64,000 nucleotides of DNA, taken from positions 4,013,602-4,077,601 of the forward strand of contig NZ_CP100416.1 of NCBI RefSeq assembly GCF_026017845.1. The letters run 5' to 3'. Position 1 is the stretch's first letter. Each line of letters opens with the position of its first letter. The stretch is from Amycolatopsis mediterranei. Its GTDB lineage: Bacteria; Actinomycetota; Actinomycetes; Mycobacteriales; Pseudonocardiaceae. Below are positions 18,528-26,955 of this stretch, one piece after another. The position numbers and the translations under genes were made by a program. The notes below the pieces were generated by a model that saw only the letters and a list, made by a program, of their open reading frames with translations, was not told the DNA's origin and ran no database searches.

Positions 18528-20027
18528 ATGCCCGCACGCCCGCCGACGTCCGAACAACGGGCCGCGGTCGACGCGTTCCGCGCCGGTGCGCACCTGGTGC
18601 TGCAGGCCGGCGCGGGCACCGGGAAGACCACCACCCTGACGATGCTGGGCGCGAGCACCCGCCGCCGGGGCCGGTACCTGGCGTTCAACAAGGCCATCGC
18701 GACCGAGGCGCGCCGCCTGTTCGGCCCGAACGTGGCGTGCGCGACCGCGCACAGCCTCGCGTTCAAGGCGGTCGGGCACCGCTACCAAGATCGGCTCAAC
18801 CACCCGCGGATGGCCACCGCGAAACTCGCGCGGTCGCTGGGCATCACCATGGAAGTGACGATCGGCGAGCGGAAGCTGACCACCGCCGCGCTGTGCTACG
18901 CCGCCCAGCGGACGGTGATCCTCTACTGCTACTCCGCCGACGAGACCCTCGACCGGCAGCACGTGCCCTGGCTCAAGGGCATCGGCGAGGAACACCTGCA
19001 CGACCAGCTCACGCACTTGGTGCTGCCCTACGCCCGGCGGATGTGGGCGGACCTGCAGAACCCCGAGCGCGGGCGGGTGCCGTTCAAGCACGACCACTAC
19101 CTGAAGATGTGGGCCCTGACCCGGCCGCGGCTCTACGGCGACTTCTTCCTGCTGGACGAAGCGCAGGACACCAACCCGGTCGTCGAGCAGGTGTTCCTCG
19201 CCCAGGGCGAGCACGCCCAGCTGGTCATGGTGGGGGACTCCGCGCAGGCCATCTACGGCTGGCGCGGCGCCCGCGACGTCATGACCGGCTTCGCCGGCCG
19301 CCGATTGGCGTTGTCGCATTCGTTCCGGTTCGGGGACGGCGTGGCCGCCGAGGCGAACCGGTGGCTGGCCATCGCCGGCGCGCCGATCCGCCTCACCGGC
19401 TCTCCCGCGGTGGCCAGCAGGGTGGAAACCGTCGAGCAGCCGGACGCGATCCTGTGCCGCACCAACGGAGGCGCGATGGCCGAGATCCTCACCCTGCTCG
19501 GCAAGGGCCGCCGGGTCGCGCTCGCCGGCCGCGCCGCCGTTCTCCAGAGCCTGGCCGAGGCCGCGCGCGACCTGCAGGCCGGCCGCCGGACCACCCACCC
19601 CGAGCTGCTGCTGTTCGCCTCCTGGGGCGAAGTCCAGGACTACGCGGAGTGGGACCCCGACGGCCGCGACCTGCTGTCCTTCGTGGAGGTCATCGACGAA
19701 CACGGCGCGGACGTCGTGCTGGACACCCTCTCCCGGCTGGCCGCCGAAACCCACGCCGACGTCGTGGTCTCGACCGCCCACGCCGCGAAAGGCCGCGAAT
19801 GGGCGAGCGTCCGCATCGCCGACGACTTCCCCGAGCCCGTCGACCCGGAGAACACGGGCTCCGACGGTGAGCCGCTCCCGGGCAGGATCGAGCCGAGCGA
19901 AGCCCGGCTCGCCTACGTCGCCGTCACACGGGCCCGCAACCGCCTCGACCTCGGGGGCTTGGCCTGGATCAACCGGCATCCCGACGGCAACCCCGGCTCC
20001 GAGCAGCGCGGCCGGGCAGCCAGCTGA
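18528..20027 (+). CDS. UvrD/Rep-like superfamily 1 helicase
   Basis: 499 residues, shorter than UvrD (about 720), closer to the minimal Fbh1-like or phage-type forms. Motif I is AGAGTGKTTT with Lys33, and motif II DEAQDT starts at Asp210. Motif III is VGDSAQAIYGWRGA, motif V is VSTAHAAKGREW, and motif VI is YVAVTRARNRL near the C-terminus. All ATPase motifs are intact. It probably unwinds DNA 3' to 5'; a role in repair or in defence beside the NACHT gene is open. GGGAGGAG precedes the ATG. The 204-bp divergent region with the NACHT gene contains the palindrome AACGATCGTT at 18341-18350. Confidence 0.86.
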   Translation: MPARPPTSEQRAAVDAFRAGAHLVLQAGAGTGKTTTLTMLGASTRRRGRYLAFNKAIATEARRLFGPNVACATAHSLAFKAVGHRYQDRLNHPRMATAKLARSLGITMEVTIGERKLTTAALCYAAQRTVILYCYSADETLDRQHVPWLKGIGEEHLHDQLTHLVLPYARRMWADLQNPERGRVPFKHDHYLKMWALTRPRLYGDFFLLDEAQDTNPVVEQVFLAQGEHAQLVMVGDSAQAIYGWRGARDVMTGFAGRRLALSHSFRFGDGVAAEANRWLAIAGAPIRLTGSPAVASRVETVEQPDAILCRTNGGAMAEILTLLGKGRRVALAGRAAVLQSLAEAARDLQAGRRTTHPELLLFASWGEVQDYAEWDPDGRDLLSFVEVIDEHGADVVLDTLSRLAAETHADVVVSTAHAAKGREWASVRIADDFPEPVDPENTGSDGEPLPGRIEPSEARLAYVAVTRARNRLDLGGLAWINRHPDGNPGSEQRGRAAS

Positions 20028-20160
20028 CGCCAGCTCGCTGGCCCGCGTCGAAGCCGAGGCAGGCGCCCGGCGGCCGATCGGGGCCTTGCTCGGCAAACTC
20101 CCCGGTGCGCATCGGCGGGTTGACAGGAGCGGATCCGCCACGAACACTGGGCGCCGGAAA

Positions 20161-20176
20161 ATGTTATCGCTAACAT
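20161..20176. promoter_or_regulatory. LacI-type operator upstream of the beta-strand-repeat gene
   Basis: The dyad ATGTTA-TCGC-TAACAT has perfect 6-bp arms and differs by one base from the perfect palindrome in front of the first arabinofuranosidase gene. The central CG with outward TGTTA/TAACA arms is the style of LacI/GalR operators. It ends 13 bp before the GTG start, so repressor binding would block transcription or its early elongation. The cognate regulator is not in this window. Confidence 0.75.
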
Positions 20177-20189
20177 CTTGAGGTAAGGC

Positions 20190-22439
20190 GTGCGCGTTCA
20201 GCGTGGCGGTTGCCGGTTTTCAGTAGTACTGACCGCGTTCCTCGTCGCGGTCCTGGGCGCGCCGGGTGCGTTCGCGCAATCCGGGAGCAGAGATGTCACC
20301 GCCGACGTCCTCGCGAACCGGGACGTGACCCTGCACGGGGACACCATCGTGCGGCTCACCGGCGGGGTCACCACCTACACGGGCGTGCTCAGCGGGGAAG
20401 GCGTCTTCACCGTCGGGGGAACGGGCACGCTGGTGCTGGTGAAGGACAGTGACTTCACCTTGCCGGCCGATCGCCGCCGGCAGAAGGTCGTCACCGTGGG
20501 TGGCAACCATCCGGTGACCACGATCGACAACCCCGATCCGCCCGCGGTGATCGTGCAACGCGGTGCGACTCTCCAGTACGGGAACGGATCGGGGGGAGAC
20601 GGCGTCATCGGGCATTTCGTCCAGGCGCCCGAGATTTCGCTGAACACGCTCAACCACCAGATCGACGGGACCCTGGACCTCGCCGTGCACCGGGCGGTGA
20701 ACCCGGGCGTGATCAGCGGGTCCGGACTCGTCAAGCAACGGCGGAGCACCTGGCCCGGCATCGAGTTGCCGGGTACCCACCCGTTCTCGGGCACGCTCTA
20801 CGTCGGCACCGGTGCGGACTTCGGCAGCCTGCACTACCTCACGGCGATGCCGCACGTGCGCAAGGTGGTCAACCAGGGCTCGTTCATCCACAATGCACCG
20901 GACGGCGAAGTCGTCACCGACGCCGCCGACATCTACTCGCAGTTCTACGGCAACGACATCAACTTCCACACCTGGGGGTCCGGGGTGGTCCGGATGTCGG
21001 GCGTGTACAGCTGGTCGGACAACGGGTCGGACACCGATCCCGCGCTGAGCGCCGCGTCCCGGAACTTCGCCGCGGTGCCCCACAGCGACAACAAGCGCGG
21101 CATCAACATCGAGGGCGCCACGGTCACCTGGGGCGATGGCACGAACAACCGGTTCTTCCTGCCGGGCAACGAGAAAACCGTCTACATCGACATGCACGCC
21201 GAGCAGAACGGCACCCGCAGCGTGCTGACGTTCGACTACAACGGCCCGGTCACCCTCGACGCGCCCATCTCCGGCGGCCGGTACCACGACACGATGGCGG
21301 ACGTCGGCCGCGGTGACGTCGTCGTCGCGGCGACTCGCGGCAACGCGGTCACCTTCACCGCGCCGCAGAACTACGACGGGGACACGACGATCGGTGCCGG
21401 CGCGTCGCTGCGGCTGGGCGACGGCAGCCCGCAGGGCGACAGCGCGCTGCTGCCGACCGGCAAGATCGTCGACAACGGCGAGCTGATCCTGCAGAACGCC
21501 ACCCGGGACGCCGACCTGGGCCGCATCGGCGGCAAGGGCGCGGTGACCCAGGCCGGGCCGGCCACCACCACCCTGACCGGGGAGCTCACCTACACGGGGA
21601 GGACCACGGTGAAGGCCGGCACGCTCGTGGTCGCCGGCGGCTCCCTCGCCGCAAGCACCGCCGTCGACCTGCCGGCGGCCGGGGCGACGCTGGACCTGAC
21701 CCGGGCCGGCGACCCGACGGTCGGCAACCTCTCCGGCGCCGAGGGCGCCGCGGTGGCGGCCGGCCGCACGCTGACCGTCCGCGCCACGGCCGCGACGACG
21801 TTCGGCGGCACCCTGACCGCCGCTGACGGCGTCACCAAGACCGGCGCCGAAACGCTCACTTTGACCGGCGAGCACACGACTCCGAAGAGCGTGTGGACTG
21901 TCCGGGAGGGAACGCTCGCGCTGGCCGGGTCCGTCCAGGCGCGGCAGCTCGTCGTGCAGCTCGCCGGCGCGGTGCGGGCCGCCGGGACGGTGGAGGGTGC
22001 GGTGGACAACGCCGGGACGGTCGAGGCGACCGGCATGACCGTGCGCGGCGCCTACACCCAGCGGCCCGGCGGCCGCCTCACCGGCACCCGGATGAGCGTC
22101 ACCGGCGCGGTGACGCTCGCGGGGACCTTCGCGCCGGATCCGGCGCAGGGCCCCGGCGTGCTCATCGACCACCAGGGCGCCGGCCCGATCGACGGCACCT
22201 TCGACGGACTGCCCGAGGGGGCGGCCGTCGGTCCGCTGCGGCTCACCTACCACGGTGGCGACGGCAACGACGTTGCCCTGACGGGCGATTCCGGCGCACT
22301 CCGGCGTGACAGCGCGGTAGCGCCGGTCGCGACCGTGTCGAGTTCGGGGCCGGTGTGGTGGTTCTCGGCGGCCGGCGTGCTGGTGCTGCTGGTCGCCGTC
22401 GTGCTCGTGGTGCGCAGGCGGGCACGGGACCGCCGCTGA
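20190..22439 (+). CDS. Secreted, membrane-anchored beta-strand-repeat surface protein
   Basis: 749 residues starting at GTG 20190, with GAGG 6 bases upstream. A signal peptide (about 1-29, ending APGAFAQ) is followed by roughly 690 residues of Gly/Thr/Val-rich, predicted beta-solenoid sequence. Units resemble the autotransporter-associated beta-strand repeat (for example LTYTGRTTVKAGTLVVAG near 470-490). A C-terminal hydrophobic helix (about 720-741) and basic tail (RRRARDRR) would anchor it in the membrane. It has no sortase motif and no Gram-negative beta-barrel. No catalytic domain was recognised. It shares an operator type with the downstream arabinofuranosidases, so a role in binding or displaying arabinan-degrading activity is inferred. 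Confidence 0.8.
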   Translation: MRVQRGGCRFSVVLTAFLVAVLGAPGAFAQSGSRDVTADVLANRDVTLHGDTIVRLTGGVTTYTGVLSGEGVFTVGGTGTLVLVKDSDFTLPADRRRQKVVTVGGNHPVTTIDNPDPPAVIVQRGATLQYGNGSGGDGVIGHFVQAPEISLNTLNHQIDGTLDLAVHRAVNPGVISGSGLVKQRRSTWPGIELPGTHPFSGTLYVGTGADFGSLHYLTAMPHVRKVVNQGSFIHNAPDGEVVTDAADIYSQFYGNDINFHTWGSGVVRMSGVYSWSDNGSDTDPALSAASRNFAAVPHSDNKRGINIEGATVTWGDGTNNRFFLPGNEKTVYIDMHAEQNGTRSVLTFDYNGPVTLDAPISGGRYHDTMADVGRGDVVVAATRGNAVTFTAPQNYDGDTTIGAGASLRLGDGSPQGDSALLPTGKIVDNGELILQNATRDADLGRIGGKGAVTQAGPATTTLTGELTYTGRTTVKAGTLVVAGGSLAASTAVDLPAAGATLDLTRAGDPTVGNLSGAEGAAVAAGRTLTVRATAATTFGGTLTAADGVTKTGAETLTLTGEHTTPKSVWTVREGTLALAGSVQARQLVVQLAGAVRAAGTVEGAVDNAGTVEATGMTVRGAYTQRPGGRLTGTRMSVTGAVTLAGTFAPDPAQGPGVLIDHQGAGPIDGTFDGLPEGAAVGPLRLTYHGGDGNDVALTGDSGALRRDSAVAPVATVSSSGPVWWFSAAGVLVLLVAVVLVVRRRARDRR

Positions 22440-22566
22440 GCTGTCCGAACGGGACACCGGGCTGCGAGGTTGCCGCCCGACCTGACTGGCGTCTTGACGC
22501 GTCGCCGGCGTTCGTCGATAGTGATCTCAATCCGAACGCCGAGCGGAGGTCGTTCGCCGCTTGAAC

Positions 22567-22580
22567 TGTTAGCGCTAACA
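22567..22580. promoter_or_regulatory. Perfect LacI-type operator upstream of the arabinofuranosidase operon
   Basis: TGTTAGCGCTAACA is a perfect 14-bp palindrome, 26 bp before the ATG of the first GH54 gene. The architecture (AT-rich arms around a central GCGC) is that of LacI/GalR-family sugar repressors. Only a one-base variant occurs elsewhere in the window, at 20162-20175. Induction by arabinose-containing sugars is inferred from the gene it controls. Confidence 0.82.
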
Positions 22581-22606
22581 TTCGTCATCGATGAACAAGG
22601 GAGTTC

Positions 22607-24157
22607 ATGGTGCCTGCGCTGCCCGTGTTTCGCCGACTGCGTCGCGGAATGACTGTTTCCGCGGCCGTGGTGGCGCTCGCTTTGCCCGCCCTGGTCGCGT
22701 TGGCCGGTACTTCACAGGCGGCCGCACAAGGGCCCTGTGACATCTACGCCGCGGGCGGGACGCCGTGCGTCGCGGCGCACAGCACCACCCGCGCTTTGTT
22801 CGCTTCCTACAGTGGACCGCTCTACCAGGTGCAGCGGACGTCGGACAGCGCCGTGCGGGACATCGGATTGCTGTCCGCCGGTGGCGTTGCCGACGCCGCC
22901 GCGCAGGACTCCTTCTGCGCGGGCACCGTCTGCACCATCACCCGCGTCTACGACCAGACCGGCAGCAGCGGCAACACGCTGGTCTACCAGGGCCCCGGGG
23001 GAACCGGTGGCGCGGACACGGCAGCTGTCGCGACCACCGAGGCGATGACCGTCGGGGGCCACAAGGCGTACGCGTTGTACATCAAGCCCGGCAACAGCTA
23101 CTTCGCCGGCGGCTCGGGTGTGCCGACCGGTAGCTCGCCGGAAGGCGAGTACATGGTCACCAGCGGGACGCACGTCAACAACGGCTGCTGCTTCGACTAC
23201 GGCAACACGGAAACCGACCACCGTGCCGATGGCAACGGCGCCATGGACGCCATCAACTTCGGCACCGAATGCTGGTTCGGCGGGTGCAGCGGAACCGGGC
23301 CGTGGGTGCAGGCGGATCTGGAGAACGGCTTGTTCGCCGGCGGAAGCAAGGCGTGGAACCCGAACCAGGTCGCGCAAACGAGCCCCTTCGTCACCGCGAT
23401 GCTGAAGAACAGCGGCACCACCCAGATGGCGCTGCAGGGGGCCAATGCCCAGTCCGGGAGCCTGACCAAGTTCTACGGCGGCGCGCTGCCCAGCGGCTAC
23501 AACCCGATGCACAAGCAGGGCGCGATCATCCTCGGCAGCGGCGGCGACTGCTGCCAGACCAACCGGAACGACAGCGCGGGCACCTTCTACGAAGGCGCCA
23601 TGGTCAAGGGCTACCCCTCCGATGCCACCGACGCCGCGGTCCAGGCCAACATCGCGGCCGCGGGTTACGCAACCGGCACCCCCTTCACCGCGGGTGCGAA
23701 GGTTTCGCTGCAGGCCACCACTTCCTGCTGCACCAACGACTACCTGCAGCACGACACCGGTGACGACAGGGTCGTGATCGCGCCGGTGACCGCGGGCAGT
23801 TCCGCGACCGACAAGGCGGATGCCACCTGGATCATCCGCCCCGGCCTGGCCGACGGCACCTGCCTCTCCTTCGAGTCGGCCAACGCCGCGGGCAGCTACC
23901 TCAGGCACTACGCGTTCCAGCTCCACCTCACGCCGAAGGACGGGACGGCCCAGTTCGCCGCCGATGCCACCTTCTGCCCGCAGCCGGGGAACAGCGGCAC
24001 GGGCTACTCGTTCCAGTCGGTCAACTACCCGGCCAAATACATCCGCCATTACGCCTCGACGGCCTACATCGCGAGCAACGGCGGGACCAACGCCTGGGAC
24101 ACCACCTCGCTGTGGCGTGCGGACACCACCTGGCTCGCCGCCACCCCCTGGAGCTGA
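22607..24157 (+). CDS. abfB: Secreted GH54 alpha-L-arabinofuranosidase with CBM42 (copy 1)
   Basis: 516 residues. A signal peptide of about 38 residues ends in SQAAAQ. The GH54 catalytic domain runs from about 40 to 350 and starts with the family's GPCDIYAAGGTPCVAAHSTT. The predicted nucleophile is Glu239 in ADLENGLF and the predicted acid/base is Asp314 in GSGGDCC, spaced like Glu221/Asp297 of the Aspergillus enzyme. Residues about 365-516 form a CBM42 arabinose-binding beta-trefoil (FQSVNYPAKYIRHY). It should release arabinose from side chains of arabinan or arabinoxylan outside the cell. An AAGGGAG site and a LacI-type operator lie upstream; a close paralogue follows after 50 bp. Confidence 0.95.
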   Translation: MVPALPVFRRLRRGMTVSAAVVALALPALVALAGTSQAAAQGPCDIYAAGGTPCVAAHSTTRALFASYSGPLYQVQRTSDSAVRDIGLLSAGGVADAAAQDSFCAGTVCTITRVYDQTGSSGNTLVYQGPGGTGGADTAAVATTEAMTVGGHKAYALYIKPGNSYFAGGSGVPTGSSPEGEYMVTSGTHVNNGCCFDYGNTETDHRADGNGAMDAINFGTECWFGGCSGTGPWVQADLENGLFAGGSKAWNPNQVAQTSPFVTAMLKNSGTTQMALQGANAQSGSLTKFYGGALPSGYNPMHKQGAIILGSGGDCCQTNRNDSAGTFYEGAMVKGYPSDATDAAVQANIAAAGYATGTPFTAGAKVSLQATTSCCTNDYLQHDTGDDRVVIAPVTAGSSATDKADATWIIRPGLADGTCLSFESANAAGSYLRHYAFQLHLTPKDGTAQFAADATFCPQPGNSGTGYSFQSVNYPAKYIRHYASTAYIASNGGTNAWDTTSLWRADTTWLAATPWS

Positions 24158-24207
24158 CCGCGCACCGGAAGTCCGGCGACGCATTTCCCCTGTGTGAAGG
24201 AGTTTCC

Positions 24208-25764
24208 ATGCCTCGACCATCCTGGCTCCGCCGCGCGCTCTTCGCGGCCGGTACCACCACCACGCTCGCCGCCGGCCTGCTCGCGGCCACGGCAACGACC
24301 TCCCAGGCCGCCGCGCAAGGACCCTGCGACATCTACGCCGCGGGTGGTACCCCGTGCGTGGCCGCGCACAGCACCACCCGCGCCCTGTACGCGGCGTACA
24401 ACGGCCCGCTCTACCAGGTCAAGCGTGCCTCCGACAACGCGACCAAGGACATCGGCGTGCTGAGTGCCGGGGGATACGCCGATGCCGCCGCGCAGGATTC
24501 GTTCTGTGCCGGCACCAGTTGTGTCATCACCGTCCTCTACGACGAATCCGGCAAGGGAAACCACCTCACCCAGGCGCTCAAGGGGTACTGGCCCGGGCCG
24601 GCCGCGGGCGGGAACGACAACCTCGCCAACGCCTTCGAAGCACCCGTCACGGTCGCCGGGCACAAGGCGTATGGCGTCTCCGTGGCCCCCGGCACCGGCT
24701 ACCGCAACAACCACACCTCGGGCATCGCGACCGGCGACCAGCCCGAGGGGATGTACGCGATCTTCGACGGCACGAACTACAACGGCGGCTGCTGCTTCGA
24801 CTACGGCAACGCCGAGACGAGCGGCAACGACGACGGCAACGGCACCATGGAGGCCATCTACTTCGGCAACAACAAGGGCTGGGGCTACGGCAGCGGCAAC
24901 GGCCCCTGGATCATGGCCGACCTGGAGAACGGCTTGTTCTCCGGGGTGAACCAGCACTTCAACGCGGGCGACCCGACGGTCGCGAACCGGTTCCAGACCG
25001 CCATCGTCAAGGGCGGCCCGAACCAGTGGGCCATCCGCGGCGGCAACGGCCAGGCGGGCGGCTTGTCCACCTACTACAGCGGTGTGCGCCCCGCCGTCTC
25101 CGGCTACAACCCGATGAAGAAGCAAGGGGCGATCATCCTCGGCATCGGCGGTGACAACAGCGTCGGCGGGCGCGGCACCTTCTACGAAGGCGTCATGACC
25201 GCGGGCTACCCCTCCGACGCCACTGAGAACGCGGTCCAGGCCAACATCACCGCGGCCGGCTACAGCAGCGCCCCGACCGGTTCCGGAACCCTCACCCCGG
25301 GTGCCAAGGTTTCCCTCCAGGCGACGACCGCGTGCTGCACTTCCGACTACCTGCGCCACGACGACGCCGACGACAAGGTGGTGATCTCCGCGGTCGACTC
25401 CGCCAGCGCGGCCACCACCAAGTCCGCCGCCACCTGGATCGTCCGGGCCGGCCTGGCCGATACCTCTTGCCTGACCTTCGAATCCGCCGACCAGCCCGGC
25501 CGTTTCCTGCGCCACTACGCTTTCCGGCTCCAGCTGAACGCCGACGACGGCGGCAGCGCGTTCGCGCAGGACGCCACGTTCTGCTCCACGGCGGGCAACA
25601 GCGGCGTCGGGCGTTCCTTCCAGTCCGTCAACTACCCGGCGAAGTACCTCCGCCACTACAACTACACCGGTTACGTCGCCGGCAATGGCGGCACCAACCC
25701 CTGGGACGCCACGACGTCGTGGGCGCAGGACACCAGCTGGCTCACCGCCTCGCCCTGGAGCTGA
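24208..25764 (+). CDS. abfB: Secreted GH54 alpha-L-arabinofuranosidase with CBM42 (copy 2)
   Basis: 518 residues from ATG 24208, preceded by GAAGGAG; an in-frame extension upstream lacks a ribosome site. It has the same layout as the preceding gene: signal peptide to about residue 36, GH54 domain, and CBM42 from about 368. Predicted catalytic residues are Glu240 (ADLENGLF) and Asp316 (GIGGDNS), with exactly the 76-residue spacing of characterised GH54 enzymes. The surrounding loops differ from copy 1, so substrate preference may differ. No separate operator is visible, so it is probably co-transcribed with copy 1. A strong terminator follows. Confidence 0.95.
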   Translation: MPRPSWLRRALFAAGTTTTLAAGLLAATATTSQAAAQGPCDIYAAGGTPCVAAHSTTRALYAAYNGPLYQVKRASDNATKDIGVLSAGGYADAAAQDSFCAGTSCVITVLYDESGKGNHLTQALKGYWPGPAAGGNDNLANAFEAPVTVAGHKAYGVSVAPGTGYRNNHTSGIATGDQPEGMYAIFDGTNYNGGCCFDYGNAETSGNDDGNGTMEAIYFGNNKGWGYGSGNGPWIMADLENGLFSGVNQHFNAGDPTVANRFQTAIVKGGPNQWAIRGGNGQAGGLSTYYSGVRPAVSGYNPMKKQGAIILGIGGDNSVGGRGTFYEGVMTAGYPSDATENAVQANITAAGYSSAPTGSGTLTPGAKVSLQATTACCTSDYLRHDDADDKVVISAVDSASAATTKSAATWIVRAGLADTSCLTFESADQPGRFLRHYAFRLQLNADDGGSAFAQDATFCSTAGNSGVGRSFQSVNYPAKYLRHYNYTGYVAGNGGTNPWDATTSWAQDTSWLTASPWS

Positions 25765-25790
25765 CCGGGCACGCCGATCACCACCGGCCG

Positions 25791-25832
25791 CGAGCACGGC
25801 TTCCCCGCAGCGTCGCGGGGAAGCCGTGCTCG
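25791..25832 (+). terminator. Strong intrinsic-type hairpin after the arabinofuranosidase operon
   Basis: A perfect 18-bp stem (arms 25791-25808 and 25815-25832) encloses a 6-base loop. There is no T-tract, as is common for actinobacterial terminators. It is placed 26 bp after the stop of the second GH54 gene. It is among the longest perfect hairpins in the window. Confidence 0.85.
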
Positions 25833-26012
25833 CACCCCTTCGGCCAGGCGCCGGATGATCTCGGTGACCGCGATCCGGGTACGCTATCCCGCTGAGGCGA
25901 TCCGCTTGTCCCTCTCGAGAGCCACCGCGAATGTCCGTCACGGAGTGACGCGGCACCCCGCGCCGCGCTCGTAATCTCGGCGCACTCCGGAAGTGCGGCG
26001 AGAGGAACTCCC

Positions 26013-26768
26013 GTGACCAGCCCGACCGAGCGGAAGCCGCGGCTGCGGCGGTTCCGGTTTCCCGTCCTGCTCGTCGCCACCGCCGTGCTGCTGGTCGCGG
26101 CCCGCGGGCTCGACGCGCTCGTGGCGGGCGTGCCGGTCCTGCGTCTCCTGGTCGGCGTCGGAGCCGTCCTCGCCTACACGTGGGTGACCCGGCGGGTCGA
26201 AGGCCGGGACGAGGTCGCGGAACTGGCCCCCGCCGGGCGGTGGGCCTACGGCGCCGACGCGGTGTTGTTTACAGCCGCGCTCTACGCCACCTTCCGGCTG
26301 CCGCCCCTGCCCGCGGCGGACTCCTTCGGCCGCCCCGGGCTGCTGTACTCGTCGATCGCGATCGGCTCGGTCCTCGCCGGGCTGTCCAGCGGCCGGGTGC
26401 GGCGGCAGGGCGTGGCCCTCAGCGCGGCGGTGGCGGTCTGGGCGGGCGCCGTCGCGCTGGCGGGACTCGCCCCCGCTCTGTGGCTCGCGGTCACGCTGCT
26501 CATCGTCGCGGGCGCGGCCGACCTGGTCAGCGCGGTGTACCGCCAGACGATCCTGCAGACCGCCGTCCCCGACCGGATGCGCGGCCGGCTGCAGGGCGTG
26601 TACGCGGTCGTCGTCGCCGGCGGCCCCCGCCTCGGCGATCTCCGCGCCGGGATCACGGCCTCGGCGCTGCCGCCGGCCGTGGCGTGGTCCGGAACCGCGC
26701 TGGTGTGCGTGGTCCTCGTGCTGACCGGCGCCGTCCTGGTGCGGTCGTTCTGGCGCTACACACCCTGA
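26013..26768 (+). pseudogene. Chimeric membrane ORF: CPBP-like head joined to a deleted MFS transporter tail
   Basis: 251 residues, open throughout, but it looks composite. Residues 1-75 resemble the first two helices of CPBP intramembrane proteases (VTRRVEGRDEVAELAP). From about 78 the sequence becomes an MFS exporter (YGADAVLFTAALYATFRLPPLP), then jumps at about 102-108 to a later MFS helix (GLLYSSIAIGSVLAGLSSG). It ends with LQTAVPDRMRGRLQGVYAVV. Intact exporters of this type have about 400 residues, so the N-terminal half and a middle piece are missing. A stable product is possible but transport is unlikely. Confidence 0.6.
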
Positions 26769-26955
26769 AGCCGATCACCGGAGCTCTCGGGGCAGGCAAA
26801 ACGCTGACCGGATGCCCCGATTCGCCGCCGTTCGTGCGGCAAAGCTGCCCTGAATACTCTCGTTCGCTCGACGGTCCCCAGGCTGCCGTCACGTCAGGTG
26901 TAGAAGGTGGTGAGGGGATCGGCTCGCCGCCGATCGACGGGGAGCGGGGGGCACG

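Noticed and set aside
14468-20027. Known multi-gene defence system (DISARM, BREX, Zorya or Druantia)
   Set aside because: Only SNF2/SWIM, NACHT and UvrD-like genes are present; no methylase, phospholipase D, PglZ, ZorAB or DUF1998 protein was found, and the SNF2/SWIM pair is common outside defence islands.
20190-22439. Classical Gram-negative autotransporter
   Set aside because: The beta-strand repeats fit, but there is no C-terminal beta-barrel; the end is a single hydrophobic helix with a basic tail.
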